Of a DNA stretch of 64,000 nucleotides, positions 27,101 to 42,100 are shown one piece after another (position 1 is the first letter of the stretch; the number at the start of each line of letters is the position of its first letter). This stretch comes from Onchocerca volvulus. Its lineage: Eukaryota > Nematoda > Chromadorea > Rhabditida > Onchocercidae. Under the pieces are notes generated by a model, which saw only the letters and a program-made list of their open reading frames with translations, was not told where the DNA came from and searched no databases. The stretch is from contig HG738140.1 in the NCBI GenBank assembly GCA_000499405.2, positions 11,869,560 through 11,933,559 of the forward strand. The letters run 5' to 3'. Both the position numbers and the translations under genes were made by a program.

Positions 27101-30100
27101 ACCGTTTTGACTGAGTTGTATTTTTTCTTTTTTTTTCCTTTTCTTTCAATCAGATTAGAACAGAAACTTGTTTAAACAAGAAGAAAGAACAAAATCAAAG
27201 CTATCTACCGATTATCACTGAGTGCATGAGGGCTGACTGGAAAAAATGAAATAACGAGTGCAGCAACTGATAAATCATCTGTTTTCAGAGCATATCTAGA
27301 AAAGAGATACTTAAAGTTCAAAAAAATAAATATTAATGATATTAACAACTACTTAATGATAAGTTAGTTTCATTTTTTGAATTCTGATAGACCGTGGGGG
27401 ATATTTCGATTACTAAGAGTCTAATCAATGAATGAATAAACAGAACTGATGGTAAGCAGTAATATCAACTTATCTCTTTTGATAGATTGATACTATAAAT
27501 CCGACAAATTGATACCGAAATCAACCAAGACAATACTAACTTACAGTAGCAATAGATAATAAATGACTTTAGTAAAAAATACAAAACCAAATAAGCATTA
27601 CTTTTTTTTTTTTGCATTACATAACAGTATGAAAAAATACAGAAAAGAAAAGCAATAATTAAGGGTGGAAAAAATCGATACAAGTAAAAAACTTCTCTTT
27701 TTATAATTTCTTTGTAATGGACATTTTGAGGACAAGAATCGAAAAAAAAAAGTTCCAGAAAAAAGGAATTGTTTGAACCTTCCACGTCCAAGCATTAACA
27801 TCCCCATTGTTGTGTTGGCAGCGACATATAAACTGTGCGACGTGCTATCACGATACGCTTCTGGTAAGGTTACACGGGCACGAAGCAATCGACAAAGGCG
27901 TAGCACTTGTAAATTCCCACTACCGGCCATAAGCTGAAAACAAAAAAGGGCCACAATGATTGAAAAATTGTTTAAGCATTTATTACCCAAAAATATACAA
28001 TTCACATTAAAATTAACTTATTTTTTTCTTTTCATAAATGTTTATAATTCATGTTTTAACATATTTGTCTTGAAAGTTTCACCAAAAAAATTATTTGATT
28101 TGAAAAATTTCCTCCTAAAAAAAAAAGAAAAAAAAAAAACTAAAAAATCTGATATAACATACGTAAGCTTTAAATTACTCTAGAGTAGCACCACTTCAAC
28201 TTTACTTGGGAATTATACAACCTAAAATTATCAGTTCATTTTACATATAGTTGAATCACACAGTAAAAATTTCGGAAAAAATTATGCGAAAAAAGAACGT
28301 ACGATGCCTAATGAATTAACGAGAGTACCGAGCACATTAAGACAAGCTGTAACGCCAGCAGCACGACTTAGCTTGCTGCAAATCCGCTGCACATCCACCA
28401 ATAAAATCATGCTTATATAATGCCACTATAAATAAACAAAATATTTTATATAAAATTAATCTGCAAAAGTTTTTTTAGAATTAAAAAATATTGTTAAAAT
28501 TATTCAAGTGTTTGAGAAGATACGAAAAACAAATCATGCATCATAAATGCAGAAAAATGATCAAAGAAATTAAAAATAATGCTAAACGGTAAAAGCTATT
28601 GTCCACGGTGACGGTTGAAGTACGAGGATGAAAGTAGCATAAACGAAAAAAATACGAAACAGACATTTCCGGTGGAAAGCTTTTAGCTGAATGAATTTCG
28701 AAGCAACTCGAAATATCTAAGTATTAAACATGCTCACTTGATCCAAAAAAATCAAAATTCGACTGGCTATATACCAAATTGAGTCTCATTTCCTGAGCAA
28801 GAGATAAAAACTTACGATTATATTAAAAACTTCAGAATTCCATGTCGATGCGAAACGAATAGCCATTGCAAAGCAAGCACCAGCTACGACATTCAAATAC
28901 GTCTAAAAAAACCATATTACCAGGAAAATTAATGGATTTTAGAATTCTTAAATCAATATCTGTCCATTCATTGCGCATACTAAGTAATGAATTACAATCC
29001 TCGGATGGTATTATACCTTATGATTTTGATAACCGTATTCGAATAACTGTTAGAGAAAAAATACAGCTTCATAACATACTCCAAACAAAAAAAAAGACAT
29101 CTTATTGAGAGAGGTTATAAATGATTGAGCACTTGATTATATCATGGAGTCCTGTTTTGATAGGACCACTATCAACAGAACCATTCTTCGTTACCACTAC
29201 AAATCTGATTACTAAATATTTCATAAAAATCAAAGACATGAAAAAAACTATAATCCAAATCTGTATTTTTGATTCAAAAATAAAAAATGTTTTTCAATTA
29301 CTTTTACGCGTTATCGCCCTCTTATTATAATTTCGTATTAGTTTTTTGATATTCAGCAATAAGCTTCGAATATCATGTGTTTTATATATATATATAAAAT
29401 AAAAAAAATATATATATATTTCTTTCAATGACTCAATTGTATCACTTGTGTTAGTCTTTACTCCACATCAAATAGTCCTTTTCAATTTTAAAAAGGCATC
29501 TAAAATAGACAACTTGTAAACACTGACAGCTTCATCAAGCTTTGATTAAAAGTAATTATTTTTGGGATTAGCTTGTGATGTATAAGTGCCCCAGTATTAT
29601 ACCAAGATATGTCATATTTATGGTGATCAATCACAAGCAAAAGTACACGAAAAGGATCAAGTTGTCAGCCCGCTTTATCTACTCTATTTTATCCTGCTAA
29701 GCACTGCTTAGATAAGCATAATAAATATAAGCGATATAAGTAACCTGAGCTATAGTTTGCTTATCAATTGCTGCTTGCAGCATTCGTAAATCTTCCTCAT
29801 CATCATCATTATCAGTTTTCGATTGTTCGCCAAACAAACGCTGCTTATAATTTAATATAATTAGTGGTACTGATTCTTCTACCCAACGTGTGGAAGCTGT
29901 TATTTCATTCCACAAAACAAGATGTCGGCAAAGTGTTCTGGAAATCATGCTATCAGGACCTATATTTGAAAAACAATTCTGACTGAATCAACTAATGTCC
30001 CGGCTTCTGGAATTCGATTGTCTAGTGCTACATTCAGATAGCTAAGGGAAAAACAAAATCATTTTAAGAAAGCCTCCCAGTCTCCTTTTCGGGAATTGCA

Positions 30101-33100
30101 ATACATTTTCTTGACTATCGTAGAAATTCCTAAAAAAGTATAATTTAACAAGTAGTGAGTCTGAATTTAATACCATAAAAGTATCTAAAATATATATTCA
30201 CCTGAGTAAAATGAGATCCGGTCGAATTTCTTCAATCGCTGATATTGTTTCGGGAATTTTTAAATTTTCTGCTGCCCATTTATTTTCTGTTCGAAGATAC
30301 ATCAAACCTAAGGCAATGATAGCTGGACTCGCTGCAATAAATCAGATTTTTTGAATAAGATGGCAATATAAGAATTTGGAAAATAATTCTTGATCCAATT
30401 TTTCCGAAAAACTATGGAAAGATCAGAAATGAGTAGATGTATCTTTGCGAAGAAAATGATTATTAGGTTAGTTTTTGACAAGATTGTCATTTCATTCAGA
30501 AAGAGAAGCAGCTAATACAAAGGAGATGAAATATGTGAGAGGATTCGGTAAGCAACATGCTTATAATTCGGAAATAAATCGGTCGAAAAACCGGGAACCT
30601 TGAAGATAATTAATTTAAAAAACTGAAGCCTTGCTAAAAGTTAATTCGAATTAAATCAAATTTGACTCAGTAGACAATAATACACTTTAAAAAATCAAGG
30701 AACACCACAAGCAAAATCAGTCAAATATTTTTTGCAATGCATTTGTAAGGATGGAAAGACTAACGAAATAAAATACCATATTTGTGAGTACGCTATTCAT
30801 AAATTGTTATTTTATAAATTTCACAGATAAATGAACGAAAGATATGAAGCCAACCTGTCAAGTGTGGATTGACATTTTCGGATTCCCGAACATGATTTGA
30901 CTGTGAAAAATTTGAGGCAGTAGTAGTATGTCCCGAAGAAGCCCCTTCCGAGGAAGCATTTGAAGGAAATACACAAAGAGAACGCAGTCCCCCTTCCATT
31001 AGTATGATGAGTCTGGATGCTATTGCAGGATATTGTTCTACAAACGGAACACTCGACAACAAATCTTCGCCGCGTCCTATAATTTAAAAGAAATGTATTT
31101 ATCAAATTTGATATCGTAATCAATACTGACAAATAAAAATAAAAAATTCCCCTCAGATTTTTGTGACAAAAAAAATGTTTGATTTTAGTAAATTTCATTG
31201 TTTATTAGTAATTTCTTTGACAATCATTATTATTGGATAAAAACAGCTTCCCACTTTTCTGATGAAAATGAAGAAAATTCGACTGACCCAATGCAATAAG
31301 ACCAATAGCAAAACCCGCAGCAAGAGAATATGAATATCGATCAGTTGGCGGTTCATAATCCGGACAGGCAGGGCGACCTATCTCGTTGATTAATTGACTT
31401 AAAATACCCATATGTGATGTTTGTGCAAATAATAGGCCAAGTGCTACAAGTGCCGCTGTTTGAATCATTGTATCGATATGTAGTTCAAGCAGTGTTGGAC
31501 CCATCATAAATGGTAAATGCGTTACCATCATTTTATACATCTAAAAATAGTTTAAAAACTGAAATATGTCGGAAAACATCGGAAAAAAAAATTTCCCTAA
31601 AATTTACACCAACAATAAACCCTATTTAAAAATAGCAAAACAGGATCATATTGATTTCGAAAATCAAACTGCAACTTAAGAAGACTATTCAGTAAGCTTA
31701 TCATCGTCAGTTGAAGGTTTTGACTTCCAATGGCGATATGATAACCGTCTCATATGAAAATTTTACAATAACTTTTGAAGTATTATTTTTAATTTGATGT
31801 TTGGAGTATCGATACCCTCCCCCCCCCCCCAAAAAAAAAAAGATATCATTTGAATAATAGCGGCTAAGAACCTTATTGGTTCATTCAAAGTTTTCAAAAA
31901 CATCCAGTGCATTGATCACAACCAATTTTACACCCTGATAAGATGCTCATGCAAGAATGAACTATGAATCAATGAAAGTTCAAATCTGAATTTTTTGTGA
32001 GTTCTAAAAAAACTTCACAAGTGAGTAAGTATAAACCAATAAGTTCAGAAGTAAATTTACTTTCATAAATTATTTGATTATTCTACCTGCACATCAGCAG
32101 TTGCTCGCCGACTTGCACCACATCCAAGCAGGATTGCAATGCTCATCACCGGATCACCACTACTCAAAAGTTCATGTATCATAAACAAATTCATATTCGT
32201 TATATGACCATTCAATCCGAATGCATACATCAAACCAGCAGCTTCTGGTCCTTGCTGCAATAAATTGAAAAATGAATCAAAATTACTATTGGTGATATTC
32301 GATCTTTCCAGAAATTAATCTTCAACGAGTAACTGTCGATTGTAAATTTTATTTTTAGATTTAATACTGAAAGAATCAGTAATTTTAATACCAAATTATT
32401 GATGCTCATCGCAAGCCATTCACTGTCAAGATGCAAACTATTAGAATCACCGATGCATAGTCCAGCAGCGACAGCATTGTAAAATGCGCCCCATTTGATC
32501 ATTGGCTTGATTAACTGTAACAAATTCCTTCTCGACATTTAAGATTTATGACTTCGCAAGTTATATTTATCATTATAAAGTTATTCATCAGTTATTCATA
32601 ATGCTAATTCGGCTATCATTGCCTTTTACAGTTCTCATAATAATCAATTAACACATATATACTACCTTCTCATGTGTACTTAAAACTTTTTTTCTCCACG
32701 AGCCAATATTTTTTATTCATTAATATTACAAAATTACGATAAATAATTCAATTTTGAATGCAATATTAAACATATTCTTTTAAAATAAATTCTTGTTCAA
32801 ACTAGAATGTGGATTCTAGATTATTCGTCTCTCATCTGTAAGATTACTTATCTGTTTAATTGCATAAAACAAATGTAATTTAACAATTGCAAATTAAAAT
32901 TATTGTATGATTAAAGATACTTTGCAATAAAAAACCACTATGTTTGTATATTAATTGTGTTTGGGATCTTCTATTACTCTATTTCTACCCGCCCATTATT
33001 AAAACCAAATTCATATTAGTAAAAAGACACACCTCACTTTGTGGCAGTTCAATTGGTGTATTTGTGGGATGCAATCGTCCTTGTAGATTAAGTGGAGGTA

Positions 33101-36100
33101 TCGAACGTGGTCGACTAACGGGAGGCGAAAAAAATCGAAAATCAAGCGCTGAACGTCCAAAAGCATGAGTTATGTTACGCATGCTAAAAGCTTTCAGAAG
33201 ACGTTCAGCCATTTCTCGTTGGCTTGATTCCGAAAGGCCCTAGAAAAAAATATCAGTATACTTCAATTCTAAGAATACAGTAGAAACAAGGCAATGTATT
33301 TCTAATACATAAAAACAAAGGATATTGAGATTTCAAACATATTACTCTTTTACCTCGTCTTTCGATTTTTTAAATTCCACAACACTGAATTCAGTTAGGA
33401 AATTTTACTGGGTAATGGTTCAGTTAATATTTTAGTACATCTATAACCTCTTTCATTCTGTGAATCTTAAACCTTACAACGATCAGCTCTCATTTTTGCT
33501 ACTTGATTTATTTTTAATATTTTAATTTCTTAATATTAAACAACCATTAACAAATGTATATAGAAAGAAAAATCCATATTATCCATCTTAGAAAAGAAAA
33601 AAACTTTAAAGCTATTACTATAAGTATTGCCTAGATATTGGACAAAAGAACGTACAAAGGACAAAAGGCAAACCTAGAAATATTAGAAGTTAATCATACT
33701 TTCACTTGCTACATCCGTAAAACTTACTTCATTATTTGATGGAATAAAAATTGGGCGCCGGCTATCAAGCATTTGTATTACATTAATGCATCGCAAATCA
33801 TGCTTCCATCGCCGTCGTGTGATCAGAAAAATTTCTTCCTCAGATGGCATATGGCTGAGAATTTGGAAAAAAAATCTCAGAAATCAAAAATCTCAGAAAA
33901 TTCCGAATTGCTCGGAATTTTGAATTCAATATATAATAATAAACTTGAATTAATTTGATAAAAGTTTACTCAGAAAAAAAAAAAACAATTTTTAGCTCAA
34001 CTCTTAAATCTTACCTAAATTTAAATTACCCTACGATTTCAGTTACAAATTAGAATCAATTTTTTTTTTTTTATGTAGAAAAAAACTTGAATCAGTTGAT
34101 GCAATATCATTAATAGCGCACACTGAACACGCTAAAAATAATCGACTACTTGATAATATGATAATAACAGCTGAGTTCAGGCTCTATAATATACAGCACA
34201 AACCTTCGATCTTTTTGACGTACTGCAGGAGTAAGAAAATGCAATGTTTTCGTCGACTGCTCATAAAGTAATTCACATAAAATTATGGCAACCGCTGGTG
34301 GTAAATCCAACAGCGAAGATTTCGTAAATTTAAATAAATGAGCCAATTTTTCACATCTATAAAATGTAAAGAAATATCAAAAAAATTACTGCTATCTTTA
34401 TTTCGCGCTTATTTGGAAATTCGTCAGGATTTGTTGCTGAATTTGAGAATGCAAAAAATTTTTGGATACTAATCCGATTTAAGCTAGAAATAATTATCAA
34501 CACTTGATATCTGCTAATCTAATTTACTCATCTCTTATTGATTAATTGATTTTTTGCTAAGTGACCTTTTTATTGTTATGAGCACGAGAAAACCGTATTT
34601 TGCCTGCATGAAAACGAAATTTCTAATATCCTAAATTATAAAGAAAAGTATATTAAATAACTATACCATCAGAATATAATTTATGACGCTTATTCCATTA
34701 TCTGATAACACTAGCTACTTCCGGTCTAACATATTTTTCTCTTGTCTTCTACAAATCATTTTTTACATATCATTTTTGCAGAATTCTTGCTTAGATATAT
34801 ATTCTTTTGAAACTCAAATCATGTTAGTTTTTTCCAATCCTTAAAACAAACTTTTTAATTGCTGGAGAATTTTCATTCAAAATACTGGCAAATTGTTCCG
34901 CGTCCGCTTTGGTTAAGCGTAGTTTTTTCTCGTACGATTTTCCCAGAACTTTCTGGAAATCAAGCTAGTAAATACAGTTGAAAACTTGTAATTTTCATTT
35001 TCATGTCAAGATGATGAACTTTCCAGGGTAGAAAATTCTTTTATAGATTTTGGTTATAATCCAGAAAATAAAACCATATTATTTTTCAAGGTAAAAAATT
35101 CAACGAAGCAGAAAAAAGCAAAATAAAAAAAAAATAATTGGAAAGACAAGAGATTTTTAAAAATTAAAATATATAAATGCTAATAAATAGAATGAAAATA
35201 AGACGCAAAAACGGGAAATAATGAAATGCGCAATAAATTGAACGAAGGAACAATTTATTTAAAATGCTATTCTCACTTACTTGAATATCAGCAATATTTT
35301 CTAATCGTTTTAATCCAATAGCAATTGTAATGACAATTGGTGCGACGAAATATGACGATGTGATCGATGTTAAATGGCTTTTGCTATCCAAGAATCGCAA
35401 CAAATTATCATGCCATGATGGTATACGTTCCGGTGAAAAACGAGAACTCATCAAAAGCGTTTGAAGCGTTTTTTGTTTATCTATGAAAATGGTTCTCACA
35501 TGTTCATTTATACGGACTTCATGAATTCAAGTTTAAATCAAACAATAAGTTTTCAGCGATTCTTCATTTGCATGTATTCCAACAATTGATTCATATTCAG
35601 TTATCTAAGCTAGTATAAGAATTGATGGTTTGCATAAGTATCGCTATACATAACATTTGAACAAAATTTAAAGTATCCTTGCCTTCCAAAAATTTGAAAC
35701 TTTGATTCAACAACAAGGGGAAATCTTTTCTGTAGTAATCACCATAACTTTTTAGATCAAAAATCCTGCAATAAAATATCTGAAATTTCAAAAGTCTCGA
35801 ATATCAAACCCTTAAAATATAAATTTTAAACTGAGTTAAGAATATTTCAAATATTCTGATTTTTTTTATGGCTAATTAAATATAAAGATCTGATTTTTAT
35901 AATAAAACAAAAATTGCACAATTTAAATAAATCGTGCAAATTGAAAAGAGAATAAATTCACTCTGAGATGTCCCAAACCGTCCAAAAAAAGACCAAATTT
36001 TCGAAAGCTTACCACAGAAGAGATGATTCCTGATAAGTTAGATGCCTTTTTTGAAATTTTTAGCGTTATGGTAAATAATAAATTAATTACGTCATTCTTC

Positions 36101-39100
36101 AAGGTACCAAATGCTTCATACTTCTTCCATTTTCAAATATTCCAGAACTATTAATTATACTTACTGAGCAAAAGCATGTAGTGACGACGACAGAATGAAC
36201 AGCAACGAAGTCGCGCGCCTATCCAGTTTAGCCGATTCATAAATACCATGTAATCCGGAAAATATCGCCAAAGAATAATAATACAAATTACTTTCATCAT
36301 TGACTGAAACACTGTAACATTTTGGGGCGACATTTTCTGCGTTATCAAAACTCCACCATGCCTCATTATAAAGATGCCTCATTTTCTGCCAAGCCTGAAA
36401 TAATTTTCAAGCAACGTGAAATGATACTTAAATATTTTTCGAGATATAACAATTTTTTATATGGACTAAAAAAGGATTTTATAACTCAAATTTTGTAGCA
36501 TTATAATGAAAATCTATGCATTGAACAGATAAATAAAATTATGAAGATCTATCTTCCGATTGATAAGGAAGTGTTAATAAATTCCGATTTTCTTCAAACT
36601 GAAATCTACTTCATTTCTTATTCCTGAGATTAATGACTGCTTCATACCATTCATCAATCCTAATCCTAAACAAAATTTAAAATTGTCTTAATTTGAAAAA
36701 ATGATCAAGAGAAGATGACGTCTTATATTTTGTCATTTGCAGAAAAAAAACTTTTTTAAATTAAATCTACTTTTATATAAATTAAAAAACTAATGTGACA
36801 TAAAAAATACAGTGCACGTTTTTAAATTCTTTAAATCTCGTGGATTTTTAATATAAAAAGCATTTTTGAATCAAAAATGATGTGAGCAAAATTAACGAAA
36901 AGGATGAATTGCAAGGAAATTAATTACTGTTATCTACAGAGTAAATAAAAAGGTCTTAAAACCGATATTTTCTAATCATGCAAGGAATGATCCGTCATTC
37001 GTTAGTGTACAGATCATCATTGCAATCATCAATTAAAGTAATTAAATAGTTGATATACTTACTCCAGTATGCTTAAAATGTTCGGTACACTTCTTTTTTC
37101 CATGAGCTCCTTCTTCACAGCGACTTCGAAATAGATTTATCTAAAAATAATTAAAAGTTTATTCAGATTTCTAGAAATGCAAATAAGAAACTAAAACTAG
37201 AAATGGATCTGAAAAAAAAAAAGAACAAAATAAAAAGAGCGTTGCTTAGAATTTTGTAAAGTGGCATATAGAAATCGGCTGAATTGAAACTAATTGTTAA
37301 GTGTGAAACTAAAGACTGAATATTAAAAATGACTAATGAGCATTCAAAATAATCTCATTAAAATTAATAAAAGACAGTTACTTCGCGAAAAACGAAGAAA
37401 TCTTGAATATGAAGTCCGCATTGCACAAAAACGAATTGTATGAACATAGAAATTTCTGCAGCAACGCGATTACCATAATACTGATCTAACAAACGGGAGG
37501 TATTACTTGTGCACCAGGACAATGACAGTTTCATTGCTTTATCGAGAGGCAAATTTGAACAAATTTGCGACAGACATTCAGCAACTACAAAAGAAAACAT
37601 ATAAAGATTTAAAGAAAAAATTATACAATTATAAAAATGCTAAATAAAATTATAATCTGTCTTTCCTGGCTTTGCAACCATTTGCAAGAAAAAAAACTTT
37701 AATATAATGATGAAGAAAAAAGAAATAACCGAAAGATGAGGAAGCAAGTGATGGCAATTTGCACATTACCAATTCATGCCTCTGTGTTTCCTGAAAATTA
37801 TCAAATTTCTTAAATATTGCCCGGAAATTATTGACTGAAAAGTGAAACCATCGAAAATTTTTGGAAATATTATAAATCCTTCTATCAAAACTTCAGATCA
37901 CTATTTAACTACTGAATTAAACTCGACTAAATATATGATTTGAGAACTTGACCATATTTAAGAAAAAAAAATCTATATTTATACTTTCTGAAATAAACAC
38001 ACCAAAATTAGACAGCCTACAAAGGCAGTATGCACTTTAACAACCGGAGCACATATTGATAAACCACTCCTGTACTCTTCAACGTCCTAAAGATTCGATA
38101 TTCAATTAATTTCAGTTTTTCAAAAACAAAATAAAGAAGCAGGGAAAAAGTGAAGTTTGATATATATAAAACTTTAAAATTGCAGCTTGATAACTAAAAT
38201 CTATTGAATAGCCCTAATTTGCTTGAATTCAACTTCTTTTCATTTAAGTAAAAAGAATTGAACGAATAATTGCTAATTCACTATAACGTTTCCGGTAATT
38301 ATACAATTAAGATTACTTTTATAACAAAATTTTGAAGAAAAGTCATTAGTTAACGAATTTCATCAAAAATATATTTTGGACCAATAACATTTAGTGATAA
38401 ATTTCAATAATTCAAAAACAATTAAAAAACCGATAAGCCGATAAAAGGTCATGCTACCTGATTATTTGCAGAAGAATCTTTGAAATTTATAAATTCGAAG
38501 TTTCCATATAAGGTACCAATACGAGTAACACCACTATAAAGGATGACAGCACCATCGAGATCAATCACTGCCATCATTTTGCGTCCCTACAAACAAGAAT
38601 TTTTTGTATTCCTCTATAGCTGGAACTTTATCCTGATCCGAAAAATCAAAAATGATAAATAAACCTTAACATCTGCAGCTCCTTTACATGGAATTGTTGT
38701 AAAGGAACTTGTAGTTATTCGTCCCTCATCATGTATTTTTCCTCGAATACATTTCAAGAGGTTCTGTTCTGCTACGTAAAAACATACATACGTTTGGCCG
38801 ATAAAGTCTGAAACGAAATTCAGTTTCTTAATTATTGTAATAAATGGATCATAAGCGTTGTTTTGATGAATAATGTGAGGTTTTGTATCCTACATTATCT
38901 TTTTTTTTTTTTCATACTTTTTCTTGTCCAGCTCTACTGTATTTTTTTGGTTCAACATTTTCCTTTTGAATGTTTGTATATGAAAGCATTAAATTTAGAT
39001 TATCTTAACATTGTAATTACATAGCATTGAACAACTATATTCCACTTCAGTTATTTTACTTACATTTATTTTTTAAACCATTTCTACGCAGTGCTAAAAG

Positions 39101-42100
39101 TGAAGTAACTTACTCTTATTTCTTTAATAAGAAATAAGGAGGATAGTTGAAATTTTCAAATCTTCAAAAAAAAAAAAGGTTTAAGGAAAGCAAACTTGAA
39201 CCTTGAGTGAGAAATGCAATACTTGCAGGACTACTTGCTTCAGGATCTGTCTGACGACGTTCTGTCCATATACATTCCATACAAATCTGTAAGAAAATCA
39301 TAAGAAAAATGAAAAAATACTGCTAAAATTTAAAAAGCAAAATGAACTATATAAAAAACAAATGAATTACTTCGGGCGCTAAAAGATCGAGTTCTGAACC
39401 ACGAGTTTCGATCAATGAAATAATACTATCATCACAAAACGAACTAAGACGAGGCGTCGTGTGTGTGCCTACAATGACATATACTAAATCGATATTTCCT
39501 CGCAACCGAATATGATGTAAAACTACACCAAAATGATTGATTTCATAGAAAGCTATTCTGGAAGACAAAAAATCATCTATAGAATCAATCACTGCTGAAC
39601 AGTGAGTAAGTAAATAGATAAAAAAAATTATTAAGAAATGAACAATCAAGCAAATAAATGTGGAAAAACTCCAGAATTTTCTACTTCTATTTCCCTGAAC
39701 ATCGAAGAAAATAAATGATACTTTTTGTTTATTTTCCCGAAAAAAAAAAGCATGAAAAATGCAGGATATTAGTTTTAATCAACCATGAAGTCCTAGGTAG
39801 ATAAAGACAGTCATTTAAAACAGTTGTAAAAGTTCTCTCAGTAATACTGAGAGCTCAGCTTGAGATTGAAAAAAATAAATTTCAAACTTCGAATTCTTTT
39901 CGAAATTAAATTGAATCATTCTTACTTCCTCCTCGTAACCGCAAAATCGGAGAATCTGCGATTGATCGGCTGTAAACAAAATTACATTATTTTCAAACTT
40001 TCGTTCTATAAGAAGTTAAGAAGAAAAAACTATAGAAAGTGAAAACGCCACTGCTTTTTCGCCATTGCATTTTAAATATTTAGAAAGTGAGAAGTTTTCG
40101 CCATTGCGTCTTAGATATTTAGATTCCGTATTTTCTCGTTCATCGCAGCATATGTCTCGATAGTAGAACAAACAAAATAGATCTGGTTTTATATGAAAAA
40201 AAAAGAAAAAAAGCAAAAAAAAACCAGTGTTGTAGCTAATCTAATTCATTTCAAATGAATAGCCAGTTCGATTTCAGGATTATTTAATAAAACTAAAATA
40301 TTAAAATAGCAAACTAACTTTGCAGAAGATCGTTGAGCAGGACTTGTAGTGGGGAAAGGTAAGGACTGTATTAGTGCTGCTGCTGCAGTCATAGATCGTG
40401 TACGAACTGATCGTGTTTGAGGTGTCGTCCATGCTTCATCTTAAAAAATTTCATTTTTCTTTAATTTCAATAAAAGAAAACGAAAATCTTTCATTAAAGT
40501 ATGCAAAAGATTTTTACCGGCAAACGAATCATTCTTGCCAAGACGATGTCTCGGTTGGCTACCCATTTGCGGTGTTGATAGTTGACTTGTTCGACCTGAC
40601 AAATCAAGAAAATAATTCTCAACTTTAATTTTATCATTATTTCATTTTTACTTTAATTTTAATACTATATTTGCCAATTAAAAAAAAGGAAAACAAACAA
40701 GAAACTCATGATAATCAGTCATGTTTCTACTTGTTACTTGTTGGCTTTTACATCATGGAATTCGATATTTATTGCACGCCAGTCAAACTTGATTAATTTC
40801 TTTTCTTTTAAGAAGATTGAATTGAAAACAATTTGAAAATAATCTCCGAAAATATTTTAAATTAAATTCTCAAGATTTTTTTCATTTCGTGTTAATTACT
40901 CCCACTCATTAGGTGAGGAGTTTGATACATCATGAAATAATTAATAAAACTGCAATATGCTGTAAATAATTGAAATAATATAATGATATTGCCAGAGATG
41001 GTAATAGTACATTATTATCTCAGTTTCTAAAAGTTATTAACAGTTTACTTCAATGCATTTACAAATGATTCATTAAAAATAATAATATATCACTAATCAA
41101 GTTGGATCCTGCAGAATTCCAAAGAATCTCTGACATAACTACTCATACTCTTTGGCACATGAGACGGAATTATAGAAGAGATTCTTTCAAATATTCCTAA
41201 AAATCAAATTTCAATATATTTTTCGAAATTTCTTTTAACTTACCAACAGGTGTAAGAGTTGTATTGCATGAAACAATACTTTCTGCCTTACTTGCTGCAC
41301 ATTTCCACTCCGTTTTCGTTGCTTTTCGTATCCAATATAACGAATGGACACGAGCAGTCGTTGAATAAGTTAATAAGAGTTGACAATCATTTAATGCTTC
41401 CAACAGTGCTACTTCGGTACTGTCCCAAACATAATGTGAAGAATTATCTGCATCTGAAATATACATCGGAGTGCCATTTACTATGTTTCATTGGCAGTCT
41501 AAACAACACTTGGACTGAATCATTTAGATGATTTTTGAACAATATTGCTTTCTGCATGTTCACGTTCATAAGTGGATACATGGCTATATTTTTATATTTC
41601 GGCAATAGAGATGCCATACTAAATATCTGGACTATTCATGTATTCCAATATCCTAATAGTTAATTTCATTTACTTTCAATTAAATATTTCAAACATTTTG
41701 AACAAATGTATTATGGTGATGAAGTATGCGCTTACTTTGTCAGGAGTCGTACTTTCCTTAATGACAATTCCTCTATTTCATGCTCTATTGTCTACTTTGA
41801 AAAAAGCTATCAGATATTATGACCAAGTAAGATCAAGTCGAACAAAGAGAACGTTTCATATTTTTCATTCATCAGTTCGGTAAGTTTCGATTCGATGCTA
41901 TATATCATTTCATCAAAATTTATCTGTTAATAATCATTTCATCTTTACAAATTCTCATGTGCTTAAATTAAAATAAAGTATTTTTTTTAGAATAAATGAA
42001 AATAAAAGTAACCTTTGTTTTTTGATATAACTGGTAATATTTCACAGTACGGATGTGATAACGAGAACAAATGCGGAAAATTCGAAATTCTGAAAATCCA

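Noticed and set aside
41638..41883. Plus-strand ORF with hydrophobic stretch in an APC1 intron
   Set aside because: No splice context or homology; the APC1 exons on either side join in phase without it.
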